Below, piece by piece: positions 22,411 to 33,605 of a stretch of 64,000 nucleotides of DNA. Both the position numbers and the translations under genes were made by a program. Source of the DNA: Heterocephalus glaber (taxonomy: Eukaryota; Chordata; Mammalia; Rodentia; Bathyergidae); NCBI RefSeq assembly GCF_000247695.1, contig NW_004624855.1, forward strand, positions 596,541 through 660,540. The letters are read 5' to 3'. The notes beneath the pieces were generated by a model. It ran no database searches. It saw only the letters and a program-made list of their open reading frames with translations, and was not told the DNA's origin. Numbering within the stretch: the first letter of the stretch is position 1; every line of letters begins with the position of its first letter.

Positions 22411-23205
22411 AGGTACGAACCAAGGAAATGTCTACACATTAGCCCCTGTTCCTTTTCTCCTGAACTCAGGTGGTCCAAGCACTGATGCCTAGGCTTACCC
22501 CACATAAAACATGTGTAAGGCCTTAGATGTTAAGAGAAACATTTTTATTTCTCTTTTGTCTTCAGGCTTAGCAATGGATGGTAGCTTTGTAGGCAGAAGA
22601 TCTTCTGATATAGAAACATAGGCTGGAGACTGTCTTCAGATGGCAAGGGTCTTCTTTCTCAGAGAAAGCTCTGGATACTTGTTTTCCATCTTCTGGGCTT
22701 TTGATAGCACTATAAAGAACTGTCCAAACAGATGATTTCTTCACTTTGATTGGGTAAAAAATGAAGTGGGGAATAGTCAAAGATAGATCAATTACTCTCT
22801 ACGTTGTTTACACTTGGAATGTCTATTTTTATTTTCTTTTTTTTTCAAATTTGTCTTAAGTATTTCTGTACTTCCAGGCCACTGGCACTTTTATTATATT
22901 TGTTCCTAAAGGAAAATTTGAATTTAATAGTCTGAGGTGACATGCCAGGATGATGAGTCTCACATTTATGGTTTAATGTTTTATTGATGATGTCTAGTAA
23001 TTGCTTATATATTTTTCTGGGTTTTTTTTTCATATTTCTCTTACTACCTATGCTGTGTACCTTCGCTGGACTCTTCTTTCTCACTTGGCATGCATATTTA
23101 GATGGTATAAGCCACAATAATGGTTGTAACACATCAAAAATGCTCTGATTATGTCTGGGTGTTAGTTCAGAACATAGCTTCTTCTTTGATGGACAGCTCA
23201 TATAC
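22411..23205. other. Unannotated sequence
   Basis: A minus-strand open frame of 118 codons (22845-23201) shows no recognisable domain. No repeat family assigned. Confidence 0.4.
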
Positions 23206-23209
23206 TTGC

Positions 23210-24160
23210 TTGCTATATATCTCCACTTGGATCTCCCACAGATACTTCAAGTGAAGCTATAGTCATCATCTTTGTCCTAAATGACTTTGCTACTTTCTCA
23301 TGTGCCTTATCTCCCCATTTCCCCATACTACAGCTTTCCATATTTTCATCTTCTCATTTAATCTCATTCAACCAAGCATGAATTTTACTTGCCCTTTGGT
23401 TTATTGAAATAGTTCATTCTTTTTTTTCTACCACTGCCCTAGTCAAATCTTGAAACATCATTTTACTAGATAAACTTTTAAAAACTAAGTAGCCATTGGC
23501 TTCCTGCCTTAATGCAGTCTTTTTCTTAAATATCTACTACATTGCTAAAATATCTATAGAATGAAATATGATCATAGCATTCCTATGTTTAAATCTATTT
23601 AATAGCTACCATTGCCCAAAGAATAAATAGAAGGCAGCTATACAATCTGGGCATCTGGCCATTCTACCAACCTAGCATTATCTCAGCCTCTTCATGAACT
23701 TGAAGCAACATCTTGATGCCAAACTGGCTATAGTTGCATACACCCTATCAGTTCTCATGCATAAGCCATGGTCACTTGACTTCCTATGCTATAAATCATC
23801 TTTCCTTTTTCAGTCTGCTTAAGTACTCATCAGTTAAGGCTCACCTCATGCAATACCCTCTTTTAAAGTCTTTTCTGTTACCTGGAAATCATCTTTTTTT
23901 TTTTTTAATCACCCTTTATAATTCCATCTTAGTGCCTTGATACCTGATAGACATTGCTTTAACTCCACTGATATTAATGTTTCTTAATTGCCTTTTTGTC
24001 TCCTTCTCTCTGGGCTTTATTTTTATCCATCTTAGTGAAATTTCTGAAAGAGAATGGGCACCCAGTAAATATACAATGATGAAATTGAATGAACAAATGT
24101 TGGCAATTGATATTTGTGCCCATTTTTGTAATTTATTAATGAAATATGTAATTTATGCTC
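23210..24160 (+). mobile_element. L2 LINE, 3' region
   Basis: CTCCACTTGGATCTCCCACAG, CTACCACTGCCCTAGTC, TATGATCATAGCATTCC, AAGGCTCACCTCATGCAATACCC and AATGAATGAAC-like 3' sequence match the order of the L2 reverse-transcriptase and 3' UTR. It carries many indels and no frame survives. Confidence 0.72.
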
Positions 24161-25986
24161 CAAATAAATATCAAATATAAAAGAGGGTAGTATCTTAACA
24201 GAAAAATCACTGGAGGGAAGTCATGATATTAGTTCTAATTTAAGATGAGTAATAACTTATCAAAACTCACTTGATTTCTTAGGAGCTGCGGGTTTATATT
24301 TATGAAATACAAGACACAATACAGGAAACAGCCTTGAGGATGAATTTGGCCTGTAGCGTTTCTTTGAATTCTGGACATTTATTATGACATTACTTCTGTG
24401 TCTAATTTTGAGATGCACTATGTCACCTCTTTATGAACTTAAAGTTGATCGGTGTCTGCTCTTTTGACATAGTCATGAATGTAGCAATAGATTTTTAACC
24501 TAAGTTTATACAGTATTATTATTTGTGGTATGAAACTAACTAGACAAGTTAAACGTTCTAATATTTTTACTGTACTGCAACACAAAGAATAATCATATCT
24601 TAATGAAATCACTTGTCTTAATGAAATACTTTCTTTGGAACCTAATTATAACCTATTCATTAGTGAATGTAGTATGTGAAAGAAGTCACTGTTAATGTAG
24701 TTGACAAAGTTATGTCTGTCCCTTTCTGTCATCATATTAATTGGAATGAAATACATATTAATGGAAATAAAACTGTAGTAGTAGTGGTCTGAAATGTTAA
24801 TTGAGTTTGCCACTTGTTAGACAACTCATTTTATATGAGAGAAAACTGAGGGTAGAAATTTTAGTCATGGTCACAAACTAGATCATAATAGTTTGACAAA
24901 CTTAGATTTATTAGAGACATTGTTTTTATTCCTTAACAATTTTTTTCATATATGAGAATTAGCCTCTTGTTTCATTACTATTTCTGTTAACATTGCCTGT
25001 CAACAAAATATCATTGAGATTCATGTTACCTCTTGGTTAAGAATATTGGGAAGGAATAAAAAATAAAAGGTTGAGGTACAGGTGCAGAAATTCTAAAAAA
25101 TAATTGCTCATATATAGGAGAAGATATAAGTATAGCTTATATAGAAGATATAAAATACAACTTTGCAATGGTCCTTTGCTTTTTATATAATCCAAATAAC
25201 TAAAAAATCTTAAGAAAGGACTTCACTGTTATCAACGATTCCAGAAGCCATAGAAATGGCTTAGCTGGGATGAGTCTGGGTGGTTCACAAGTAGCATGTA
25301 ACTGTCTTGGGGAACAACTTCTAGGCTTTCTTATGAAATGCTATTCTAGGGTGGAGGTGAGCCTGTAGAATAAGAACATCTTGACTTCCTGGATGTCAGT
25401 TACTCTTACAGATGGCATGGCAGGGGCTGGGGGAAGACTGTGCTAGTTCATGTTTTGATTGAACAAAAGCACTTTCCCATAAATCGGCTCAATGGTCCCT
25501 CACAGTCTATGCCATATGTAATATTTACAAATGTAACAGTAGCGTTTTCATCCCTTTGATAGTGAATTTCCTGGTGACACAAATCACCTTTTTAAAGTAG
25601 AAAAGCTTCTAATTACATTTTTAAACATTTACTTAAGAATCAGAGAAAATACATGAAATAGTAATGGAGAATCTGAGTAGTTTGAAATAATGAAGGCTGT
25701 AACATAAAAACCTGTTAGTAAAGATGACATAATTTTCACTATAAAAAAATGATATTTGATCAGCACATCACCAAATAAAACTCTTGTAATGAAGAGTACC
25801 AATCTAAAGAGTATATTTTAAAAGATGTATTTAGATACTATGTAATATGTAGATTTTCATTATAGTAATTATTCATAAGCATCAAAACTTCGTTTTGTAA
25901 AATTACTAATCACCAATGACAAATTTTGCTGCTCTTGAAGCTTCCTGTATGATTTGATTCTTCATTATCTGTTGACTTGAAGGTTA
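24161..25986. other. Unannotated AT-rich sequence
   Basis: No gene or recognisable repeat over about 1.8 kb. Confidence 0.5.
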
Positions 25987-26001
25987 AGAATAGGAGAAAT
26001 G

Positions 26002-26082
26002 GGCCGGGGATTTAGCTCAGTGGTTTTGCTGCCTGATGCTCAAGCGCAAGGACCCGAGTTCGATCCCTGGTACCAAAAAAAA
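26002..26082 (+). mobile_element. ID-type SINE
   Basis: GGCCGGGGATTTAGCTCAG, GAGTTCGATCCCTGG and TACC with a short A tail. A 15-bp target duplication with one mismatch (agaataggagaaatg / agaatagaagaaatg) lies at 25987-26001 and 26083-26097. Confidence 0.95.
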
Positions 26083-26097
26083 AGAATAGAAGAAATG

Positions 26098-27130
26098 TGG
26101 TAAAGCCTTGTCGTATGGCATCTTTGGGGAGTTCAGCAAAAGTAAATGTACTGAAAAAGATGGTATTGTTAAACAGCACCCAGGCCTTTGACATTCAGGA
26201 TTAATACCTGAATGGCTAGTGGAGCTTCTGGGGCAAGTACAGATTGGTGATCCCTGGCCAGGTATAGCTCAGCTAGGGTGGCAACAGCAGAGAAGTGGCA
26301 GGGGACAAAGATGGTTAGATTAGACATGGGGAAGCTTGTGGCACACAAAAGGACGAGAGCCTCTGACTGCAATGTACAGTATTTGTTCAACTATCCTACA
26401 GTGGTGACTACAGGGTGATGTGTTACAGCAGCTAATCCAGTCAGAAATTATGGGGTTAAGTATGATTGCAGCCTTTAGCATTAATTTTAAAGTCCTTAGA
26501 ATTCTCCCAAACTGGAACCTCATGGAAGATTTTCACATTGGGCAAATGGAATTGTTCTGATTTCTGTTGTTTTGATTTCTGTGCCGGCAATATTAGAGTT
26601 TTGCCTGAGTGTGAGCAGAAAAATACTCATTATACTCATACAGTGGAGACAGTACAGTGCCTTTCTGTATATTATGTAGGCATAAAAAATTCCCCTTGTT
26701 TAAAGTCGGTTGTCTTTCATCTGCTGCATATCATCAAGTGGAGCAGGTGTTCTCTTTTCTTTGTCCTGTATTCCGAGAAGGTCATCTCAGTACTGTGTCT
26801 CACATTTTCCTTTTGTCAAATAATCCTACTCCTCAGTTTACCTCAGAAAATCATCCTTGTTGTTGATCATGTGTATTCCACTTTGTTTTAGCTATAGTAA
26901 CTAAAGTTTCAATGTGATGCACTACAGGATAAAAGGTTTCTGCCAAACTAACACACACATCCACACATAAAGAAAATTTAAGTAGTTATTGCTTTACTTC
27001 CTCTGCCTGCCTCCAGTTGCCTCTGATCAAAACTGCTTTCAACTTGAGTTTCCAAGACATTTCATAGAGAATTTATGATAAATAAAGACTTTCATATGGA
27101 ATGAACCCGGGATTCCCCTCTGCCCCAGGT
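26098..27130. other. Unannotated sequence, less AT-rich
   Basis: Includes plus-strand open frames of 141 codons (26466-26891) and 69 codons in another frame. They look compositional, with no domain I recognise. An old retroposed gene cannot be excluded. Confidence 0.4.
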
Positions 27131-27137
27131 TATTACA

Positions 27138-27300
27138 TGTATTCCTTATCTATTTCTGAATAACAAATCACCACAAACTTACCTAACACAACATATATTT
27201 ATCTTCTCACTTTTTTTGTGGACAGGTGACCAGCCAGAGCCTGCTATTACCTGCTTCCAGGATCCACTCTTGGGCTACCATTTTGTTCTCACTCAACCAA
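27138..27300 (+). mobile_element. MLT1-like LTR fragment
   Basis: TGTATTCCTTATCTATTTCTG, AATAACAAATCACCACAAACTTACC and TTATCTTCTCAC follow the start of MLT1-type LTRs. Only the 5' part is recognisable. Confidence 0.62.
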
Positions 27301-27516
27301 ATTATGTCTCCAAGTTTCTCACTTGTTTTCTTTGTTTGTTTTGTTTTGTTTTTTAGCTTATTTACCCCTTTCGAAGTTCTGTGGCATCTTTTATGTTATT
27401 TTTGGAGACAGAATAGTCTGGGTTGGCTTCACATCTTTCCAAGGGAAGCTAACCTCACATTTTTTACAATTGTCAATAAATATGTACAGCAGTATTAACT
27501 ATATGATACTGAATTT

Positions 27517-27600
27517 TTTGGGATTTTTGGACCAGGGATCGAACTCAGGTCCTTGTGCTTACAGGGCAGGCAGAGTAACCACTCAGCTAAATCCCTGGCC
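27517..27600 (-). mobile_element. ID-type SINE
   Basis: Minus strand: GGCCAGGGATTTAGCTGAG, GAGTTCGATCCCTGGTCC. An imperfect duplication (ctatatgatactgaattt / ctatctgatactaattt) lies just left of 27517 and from 27601. Confidence 0.92.
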
Positions 27601-27617
27601 CTATCTGATACTAATTT

Positions 27618-28088
27618 ATAGCATTATGTAAGCTCCTATCTTTGCCTCAGTTTTCTGTAGTTTTAAACTGTATCCATGTTCTAAATTAAATAACTGTACT
27701 TTTCATGTCTGAGAAGCCCTCAGCATAGCAGCCTTTAATTCTTATTAGACTTATAATTTTTTGATTTACACTAAAAATACTTTTTACTAGTTTAGTTTTA
27801 GTTTTTAATTCAGCTTTCAAAAAAATTTAATTGCAAAATTTCATTGGAATAATGTTTGTAGATCAAATTGTGAAAATATTATTTTCTTATATTCTCACCT
27901 AATTGTGTGACACTGATATAATTTATAGAAAATTACATCTTGAGTATATTTGAAAAAATAGTGAGTCATCTCAGTGTTTTTTTTAATGCAATTGACACCT
28001 TTTACTAGTGAAAAGCAGTAAAAAAAGAAGGTTATAATTGGGTAGTGTTTAACAGCTTTTCTTTCCCGAGCTAATTAGTATAAAATTC
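27618..28088. other. Unannotated AT-rich sequence
   Basis: No gene or recognisable repeat. Confidence 0.5.
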
Positions 28089-28367
28089 TCTCCAATTTTT
28101 TTTATTAAGTTTATTTATTGGTACATTTTAGGTATACAGTATAGTTACATTCATCATTGGGATCTTGTACCTTTATATGATGTATCTTGGTTCTTATTTT
28201 TTCCCCATTCCCCAGCCCTCCTTTCAACCCCTCCACCCTTTCCTATTTACAATTTGTTACCATTTTTTTCTTTTCTCATATTTTTCTTTTCCCTTCTTTC
28301 CTTTCCCCTATCCCTCCCATTTCTCCTATTCCTTTAGACCTTTTCTTCCTATTTCACAATATCAGTT

Positions 28368-28967
28368 NNNNNNNNNNNNNNNNNNNNNNNNNNNNNNNNN
28401 NNNNNNNNNNNNNNNNNNNNNNNNNNNNNNNNNNNNNNNNNNNNNNNNNNNNNNNNNNNNNNNNNNNNNNNNNNNNNNNNNNNNNNNNNNNNNNNNNNNN
28501 NNNNNNNNNNNNNNNNNNNNNNNNNNNNNNNNNNNNNNNNNNNNNNNNNNNNNNNNNNNNNNNNNNNNNNNNNNNNNNNNNNNNNNNNNNNNNNNNNNNN
28601 NNNNNNNNNNNNNNNNNNNNNNNNNNNNNNNNNNNNNNNNNNNNNNNNNNNNNNNNNNNNNNNNNNNNNNNNNNNNNNNNNNNNNNNNNNNNNNNNNNNN
28701 NNNNNNNNNNNNNNNNNNNNNNNNNNNNNNNNNNNNNNNNNNNNNNNNNNNNNNNNNNNNNNNNNNNNNNNNNNNNNNNNNNNNNNNNNNNNNNNNNNNN
28801 NNNNNNNNNNNNNNNNNNNNNNNNNNNNNNNNNNNNNNNNNNNNNNNNNNNNNNNNNNNNNNNNNNNNNNNNNNNNNNNNNNNNNNNNNNNNNNNNNNNN
28901 NNNNNNNNNNNNNNNNNNNNNNNNNNNNNNNNNNNNNNNNNNNNNNNNNNNNNNNNNNNNNNNNNNN
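28368..28967. other. Assembly gap of 600 N
   Basis: Exactly 600 ambiguous bases lie inside the L1, between its 3' UTR and the ORF2 C-terminal region. Open frames drawn across it are meaningless. Confidence 1.
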
Positions 28968-28971
28968 TTTT

Positions 28972-30500
28972 TTAAAGTTCTTTATAGATTCTAGATAGTA
29001 GACTTTTCTCTGAGGAGCAGCTGGTGAAAATTTTTTCCCACATTGTAGGTTGTCTCTTAGCTCTGTTGGTGGTTTCTCTTGCAGTGTAGAAGCTTTTTAA
29101 TAAGATGAGATCCCAGTTGCTGATTCTTTGTCCTAGTTCCTGTGCTACTGAGGTTTTGTTCATAGTCTTTTCCCGTGCCAATGTCTTTGAGAGTTTTACC
29201 TAACTTATCTTCCAGCAAGTTTAGTGTTTCTATTTTAATATTTTGATCTTTAATCCACTTGGATTTTAGTTTAGTGCATGGTGATAGATATGGGTCTAGT
29301 TTTATTCTTTGGCAAATTGAAATCCAGTTTTTCCAACACCATTTATTAAAGAGGCTATCTTTCCTCCAGTTAGGATGGTTGGCTCCTTTGTCAAAGATGA
29401 GGTAGCGGAGTATGTCTGGAGTTGTTTCTGCATCTTCTAATCTACTCCAGTGATCCTCAGGTCTGTTTCTTTGCCAGTGCCACGCGTTTTTATCACAGTG
29501 GCATTGTAGTACAGTGGCATTGTAGTATAGTGTCAAGTTGGGGATTGTGATACCCCCTGCCTTGTCTCTGTTGCCTAAAATTGCTTTTGCTATTCTGTGT
29601 CTCTTCTGGTTCCCAATGAACTTTTGTATTGTTTTCTCTAGTTCTGTGAAATATACTGTTGGGATTTCAATCGGGATTGCATTAAATCTGTATAGCAGTT
29701 TTGGAAGTATGGGCATTTTCACTATATTGGTTCCTCCTACCCAGGAACAAGGGATGTCTTTCCATTTTCTTATATCCTCTTCAATCTCTGTTTTCAGAGT
29801 GTTGTAATTCTCAATGTAGAGGTCGTTTGGTTCCTTCGTTAAATTAATTCCTCGATATTTCATTTTTTTGGATGCTGTTGTGAAAGGGATTGTTTCCCTA
29901 ATTTCTCTCTCAGTGAGTCTGTTATTTGTGTATAAGAAGACTATTGATTTTTGAGTGTTTACCTTGTATCCAGCTACTCTACTGAATCTGTCAATGAAAT
30001 CTAGAAGGTTTTTGGTGGAGTTTTTTGCATCTTCTATGTAGAGTATCATATCGTCAGCAAATAATGACAGTTTAACTTCTTTTCCTATCTTTATTCCTTT
30101 TTTTTCTTTCTCTTGTCTAATTGCTGTGGCTAATGTTTCCAAGACTATATTGAATAGGAGTGGTGATAGTGGACATCCTTGTTTTGTTCTTGATTTTAGC
30201 GTGAAGGTTTTCAGTTTTTGACCATTTAGTATGATGTTGGCTGTTGGTTTTTCATAGATGGCCTTAATCAAGTTAAGATAAAGACCATCTGTTCCAATTT
30301 TCTGCAGGGTTTTTTTATTATGAATGGGTGTTTAATTTTGTTAAGTGCTTTTTCTGCCTCTATGGAGATAATCATATGGTTTTTGTCCTTGGCTCTATTG
30401 CTATAGTGTATTACATTTATTGATTTACGTATGTTGAGCCATTCTTACATCCCTGGGATAAATCTGACTTGGTCATGGTATATGATCTTCTTGATGACCT
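28972..30500 (-). pseudogene. L1 ORF2 reverse-transcriptase remnant
   Basis: ORF2 normally encodes an endonuclease and a reverse transcriptase that copies L1 RNA at the nicked target. Here only the part from the DQV..FIPGM region onward remains. A 404-codon frame (30271 to 29057) holds [11 protein letters not shown] at residues 31-41 and the catalytic FADD at 71-74, followed by the thumb region and a WxxD/WxRxE-rich segment. Upstream, a stop interrupts the GM(stop)EWLNIRK region (about 30452) and a frameshift in an A run lies near 30310-30325. Downstream, near 29165, the frame shifts and continues in another frame (29181 to 28972, [15 protein letters not shown]) into the gap. The endonuclease domain is missing. 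Confidence 0.93.
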
Positions 30501-30644
30501 TCTGTTCTCCAATTTTTAATATTTAATAATTTTATTGCTGAATGAAATTACTCAAAAGATGGAATTTTTTTAGCTTTTGAATTATGCATCTCAGAAAAAT
30601 GTTGCTTTAAAGAATATTTAGTATTTTGGTAGAAATAAATTCAT

Positions 30645-30792
30645 TTTACCATTGAGCTACATCCCTGTCCCTTTTTAATGTTTATTTTTGAGTCAAAAAC
30701 AAATGTCTTGCTAAATTACTCAGGCTGTGCTTAAACTTGTGATCCTCCTGCCTCAACCTTCCTCAGTACTGGAGTTATAGGTGTGTACTAAT
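30645..30792 (-). mobile_element. B1-ID composite SINE (B1-dID-like), diverged
   Basis: On the minus strand a B1-like half (antisense of GTGATCCTCCTGCCTCAAC, AGTACTGGAGTTATAGG) is followed by an ID-like half (antisense of CCATTGAGCTACATCCCTGTCCC). Both halves are in the same orientation, as in the rodent B1-dID/B4-type fusions. Older than the ID copies. Confidence 0.7.
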
Positions 30793-32195
30793 TTTGATAT
30801 ACTTTAAAATGATACCATCAGAATTGATTTAAAGTATTTATTTTATATTATCTGGAGGTCGTTTGAAATTCAACTGTATAGAAGTATCTATAGTTGTCAC
30901 TGACTTGTGCAAATCACTTACCATGTATTTGCATGGTACATGAGCCTATGAGCCTGTCCTACTTGGTTCTTCCCTGCTTTTTTAATTTTTTTGGTAGGCT
31001 TGCATATAGAATCCTTTGCATATAGAAGTGGCTGAGTAAATGATGTCTGAGTTGGATATATAATAGGTGTAGCAGAGAATTCTTTCTTTCTACAGAGGCC
31101 TCTAGATCTTTATGTTCACCATTTCCCCTGATAGCTCATCCGTTCTGCTTTTGTAATTCTTTTCCATTATCAGAAAACTGCATTAATAAGTTTTCTATTT
31201 CACTTTAGAACATCTCTTCCACCACCTGGCCTTAAAAAACACATACCTCAGGCTGAGGCAGTAAGATCTTGATATGCTTTCCTAATACTGTCCAAATCAT
31301 CACTCCTATTTCTCTTTGAAAAATATTTGAGTTTCTTAACATTTGGTGCTATGTGCTGTCTCCCATATTGTGCTGTCATATATTAATCTTCTTATCCCTC
31401 CCCCTTTTTATTCACTCCAACTAAATATTTTTATCCCCCACCCTACCCCTCTGTTTGTTACTCCAATGTCAGTTTTCTTAGAAATTCATCATTTACATGA
31501 AAAACCACCTCAGTAACCCCCTTGGTTCATTAGTCTATTCATCTTAACAAGTTTTTCTTGTATTCTATTCTTACTGAATACTCTCAGGGTAACAGAGTCA
31601 AGCTAAATTTTACTCTTCTCTAAATTACAAAACCCAACACTCTCACTTCAAACAATAGTTCTTGGGCTTGTAGAACACTTGGTCCATTAATTCTCACAGG
31701 AACATTGCTTTAGCCCTCACTGGGATTTATTCCTTACTTGCCTTCTCTTACTCCTCAGCATCCCTCCTATTACTTCTGTCTCACTCCACCCCAGATTCCT
31801 AATTTCCTCCTTTTATTTATTTTCTTCTGGCTGCTCCCCTCCTTTTTCTTGCACTTCCTAAGTGAATGCATACTTTTAAATGACTTTGGAGATCCTGCTT
31901 TTGTATTTTCCTTGAAGATTTAACCTTTCTTCTTTTGTAGTAAACAACATTGGGGTAAACAGGATACTGTAAAGACATATCAGCACTTTTTGTTATACAA
32001 GTGTTTCCAAAGCAAGCTGGATTACATAGCTTTTTCTTGGTTCTCAGGCCTCATACTCCCCTAACCCTCTCTACCTCTTTTCTGTAACCTAATTACTTTG
32101 CCTTATACTTCATTGAGATTTAAGAAGATAACTGGGAATACTCACTCTTTCTTCCCAGAATTTTTGAGGAATTCCTCACTTGTCCTGCTTTCAAA
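30793..32195. other. Unannotated, pyrimidine-rich in the second half
   Basis: From about 31300 onward the plus strand is rich in C and T, like the following L2, and may hold further decayed L2 sequence. No specific match was made and no gene seen. Confidence 0.4.
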
Positions 32196-32199
32196 TGCC

Positions 32200-33605
32200 A
32201 AGACCTCTTCATCTTCTCAGGAGCCCCAGCTGTTTGCCTTATTGAGAAGAGTTCTCCATCCTCCTAAGGTTCTCCATCCTCCTTAGTCACCTCCTAAGGT
32301 TCCTCAGTCTTTTTCTCTCCTGTCTCAGCCTCCTTGACCCCTTTCACTTTCACTTCTTCACTCTACATATTTTGTGCTTTCCATTTGCTCTTTGTTCCCT
32401 TGAGGTCCTGGTCAATATCACCAATGCCTTTGGATGTTGCTAAACCCAGTGGAATCCTTCTCTCTCCTTGTCTTACCTAACCTCTCACCAGTATCTGGCA
32501 CTCTTCATCATCCCCTCCATGCTGAAACATTCTCCTTCCTTGGCTCTAAGAACTTAGTTTTCCTTCTACTTCTATGATCCTTTCTGCTTTAACTGCCTTT
32601 TCAGGGTCAAATCTGATCAACTTCTAAATGTGGAAGTTCCTCATAGCCTGGCATCAGGTCCTTTTTACTTTCTCTTTCTCATGGCTTTAAAAACCATCTA
32701 TATGCTAATAACTCCTGAATTTGTTTCTCCAGCTTGGCTCTCCCCTCACTGTTCCTGTTTCATTTATCCAAATTACTTACTTGACAACTCCATGTGGATG
32801 TTTCTCCAACATCTGAAATTTAATATGTACAAAACTAAACTCTTGCTTTTTCCTATGGAAATCTATTTCTCCAGTCTCTGTGACAGTAAGTGACATGCCA
32901 TTTTACATAATTGCTGAAATGGAAACAGTTGATTGAGTTTTTTACTCTGCCCCCTCCCACATGCCACATTCCTTCCATCTACAAAAGGGTTTTATTTTAT
33001 TTTTTTCCTTCAGAGCATGTCTTCTATTGTCTGTGTCACCGCAATAACCCATTGACTGGCACCTTGCTTTCCCTCTTGCCACCTAATATAGGGGTTGAGA
33101 TCATCTTATTAAATCATAAATTTTTCCTTTCATTTCCATGGTAAGAAACCTTTATTTCTCCTACATTGCACTTGACCTGTTAACACATACTTGTGACTTA
33201 CATAGTCATGCCTGGACTTCTGACTCTGCTCTCTAGCTCTTGTCTCTGGTCACTGCCTTGTAGTCACTTTGCATTCAGGGTTTGAAGCAAACTGGATTTG
33301 GGTATTTTGTTCAGTGCTGTTCCCTTTGTTGGGAATGTGATTTCCTACTTTCCTTCTATGGCTAGGTCTTTATATTCAAGTTGCTATCTAAATCTCATCT
33401 TTGATTTACTTTTCTAGCTATTCTTTCTAAGAAGGATACTGTATTATTCTTGAATACAGCATCCTTTTTATTTCTTTCATAGAGTATCTTACATATAATT
33501 ATGACTTTGTATATTTACTTCCACTAGACCCTAAGTTCCATCACCACATATGTGCTGCTAACCACACATTAAGAGTTAATAATTATTTGCTGAATAAATG
33601 AGATT
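32200..33605 (+). mobile_element. Long L2 LINE, reverse-transcriptase to 3' end
   Basis: Successive landmarks follow L2 order: GTCAATATCACCAATGCC, CTCATGGCTTTAAAAACCATC, TATATGCTAATAACTCCTG, ACTCCATGTGGATGTTTCTCC, TTCAGTGCTGTTCCCTTTG, CACTAGACCCTAAGTTCC and TTATTTGCTGAATAAATGAG at the 3' end. Old, with many indels; the open frames on it are short remnants or chance. Confidence 0.78.

Larger units (their letters stand above)
28101..30505 (-). mobile_element. 5'-truncated L1 with ORF2 and 3' UTR, containing an assembly gap
   Basis: In minus-strand order it begins within the ORF2 reverse-transcriptase domain at about 30505, runs through the ORF2 C-terminal half and ends with the C/T-rich 3' UTR and a tail at 28101. 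Flanking repeats tctccaattttt lie at 28089-28100 and 30506-30517, which supports a single retrotransposition event. About 600 bp are replaced by Ns. No ORF1 or 5' UTR is present, so it cannot move on its own. Frameshifts and a stop codon show it is inactive. Confidence 0.93.

Noticed and set aside
26466..26891. Plus-strand frame of 141 codons
   Set aside because: The translation is rich in hydrophobic and cysteine residues without any domain, and a second frame is also open; it looks compositional.
28165..28998. Frames of 262 and 277 codons
   Set aside because: They run across 600 Ns, and the readable part is L1 3' UTR on the other strand.
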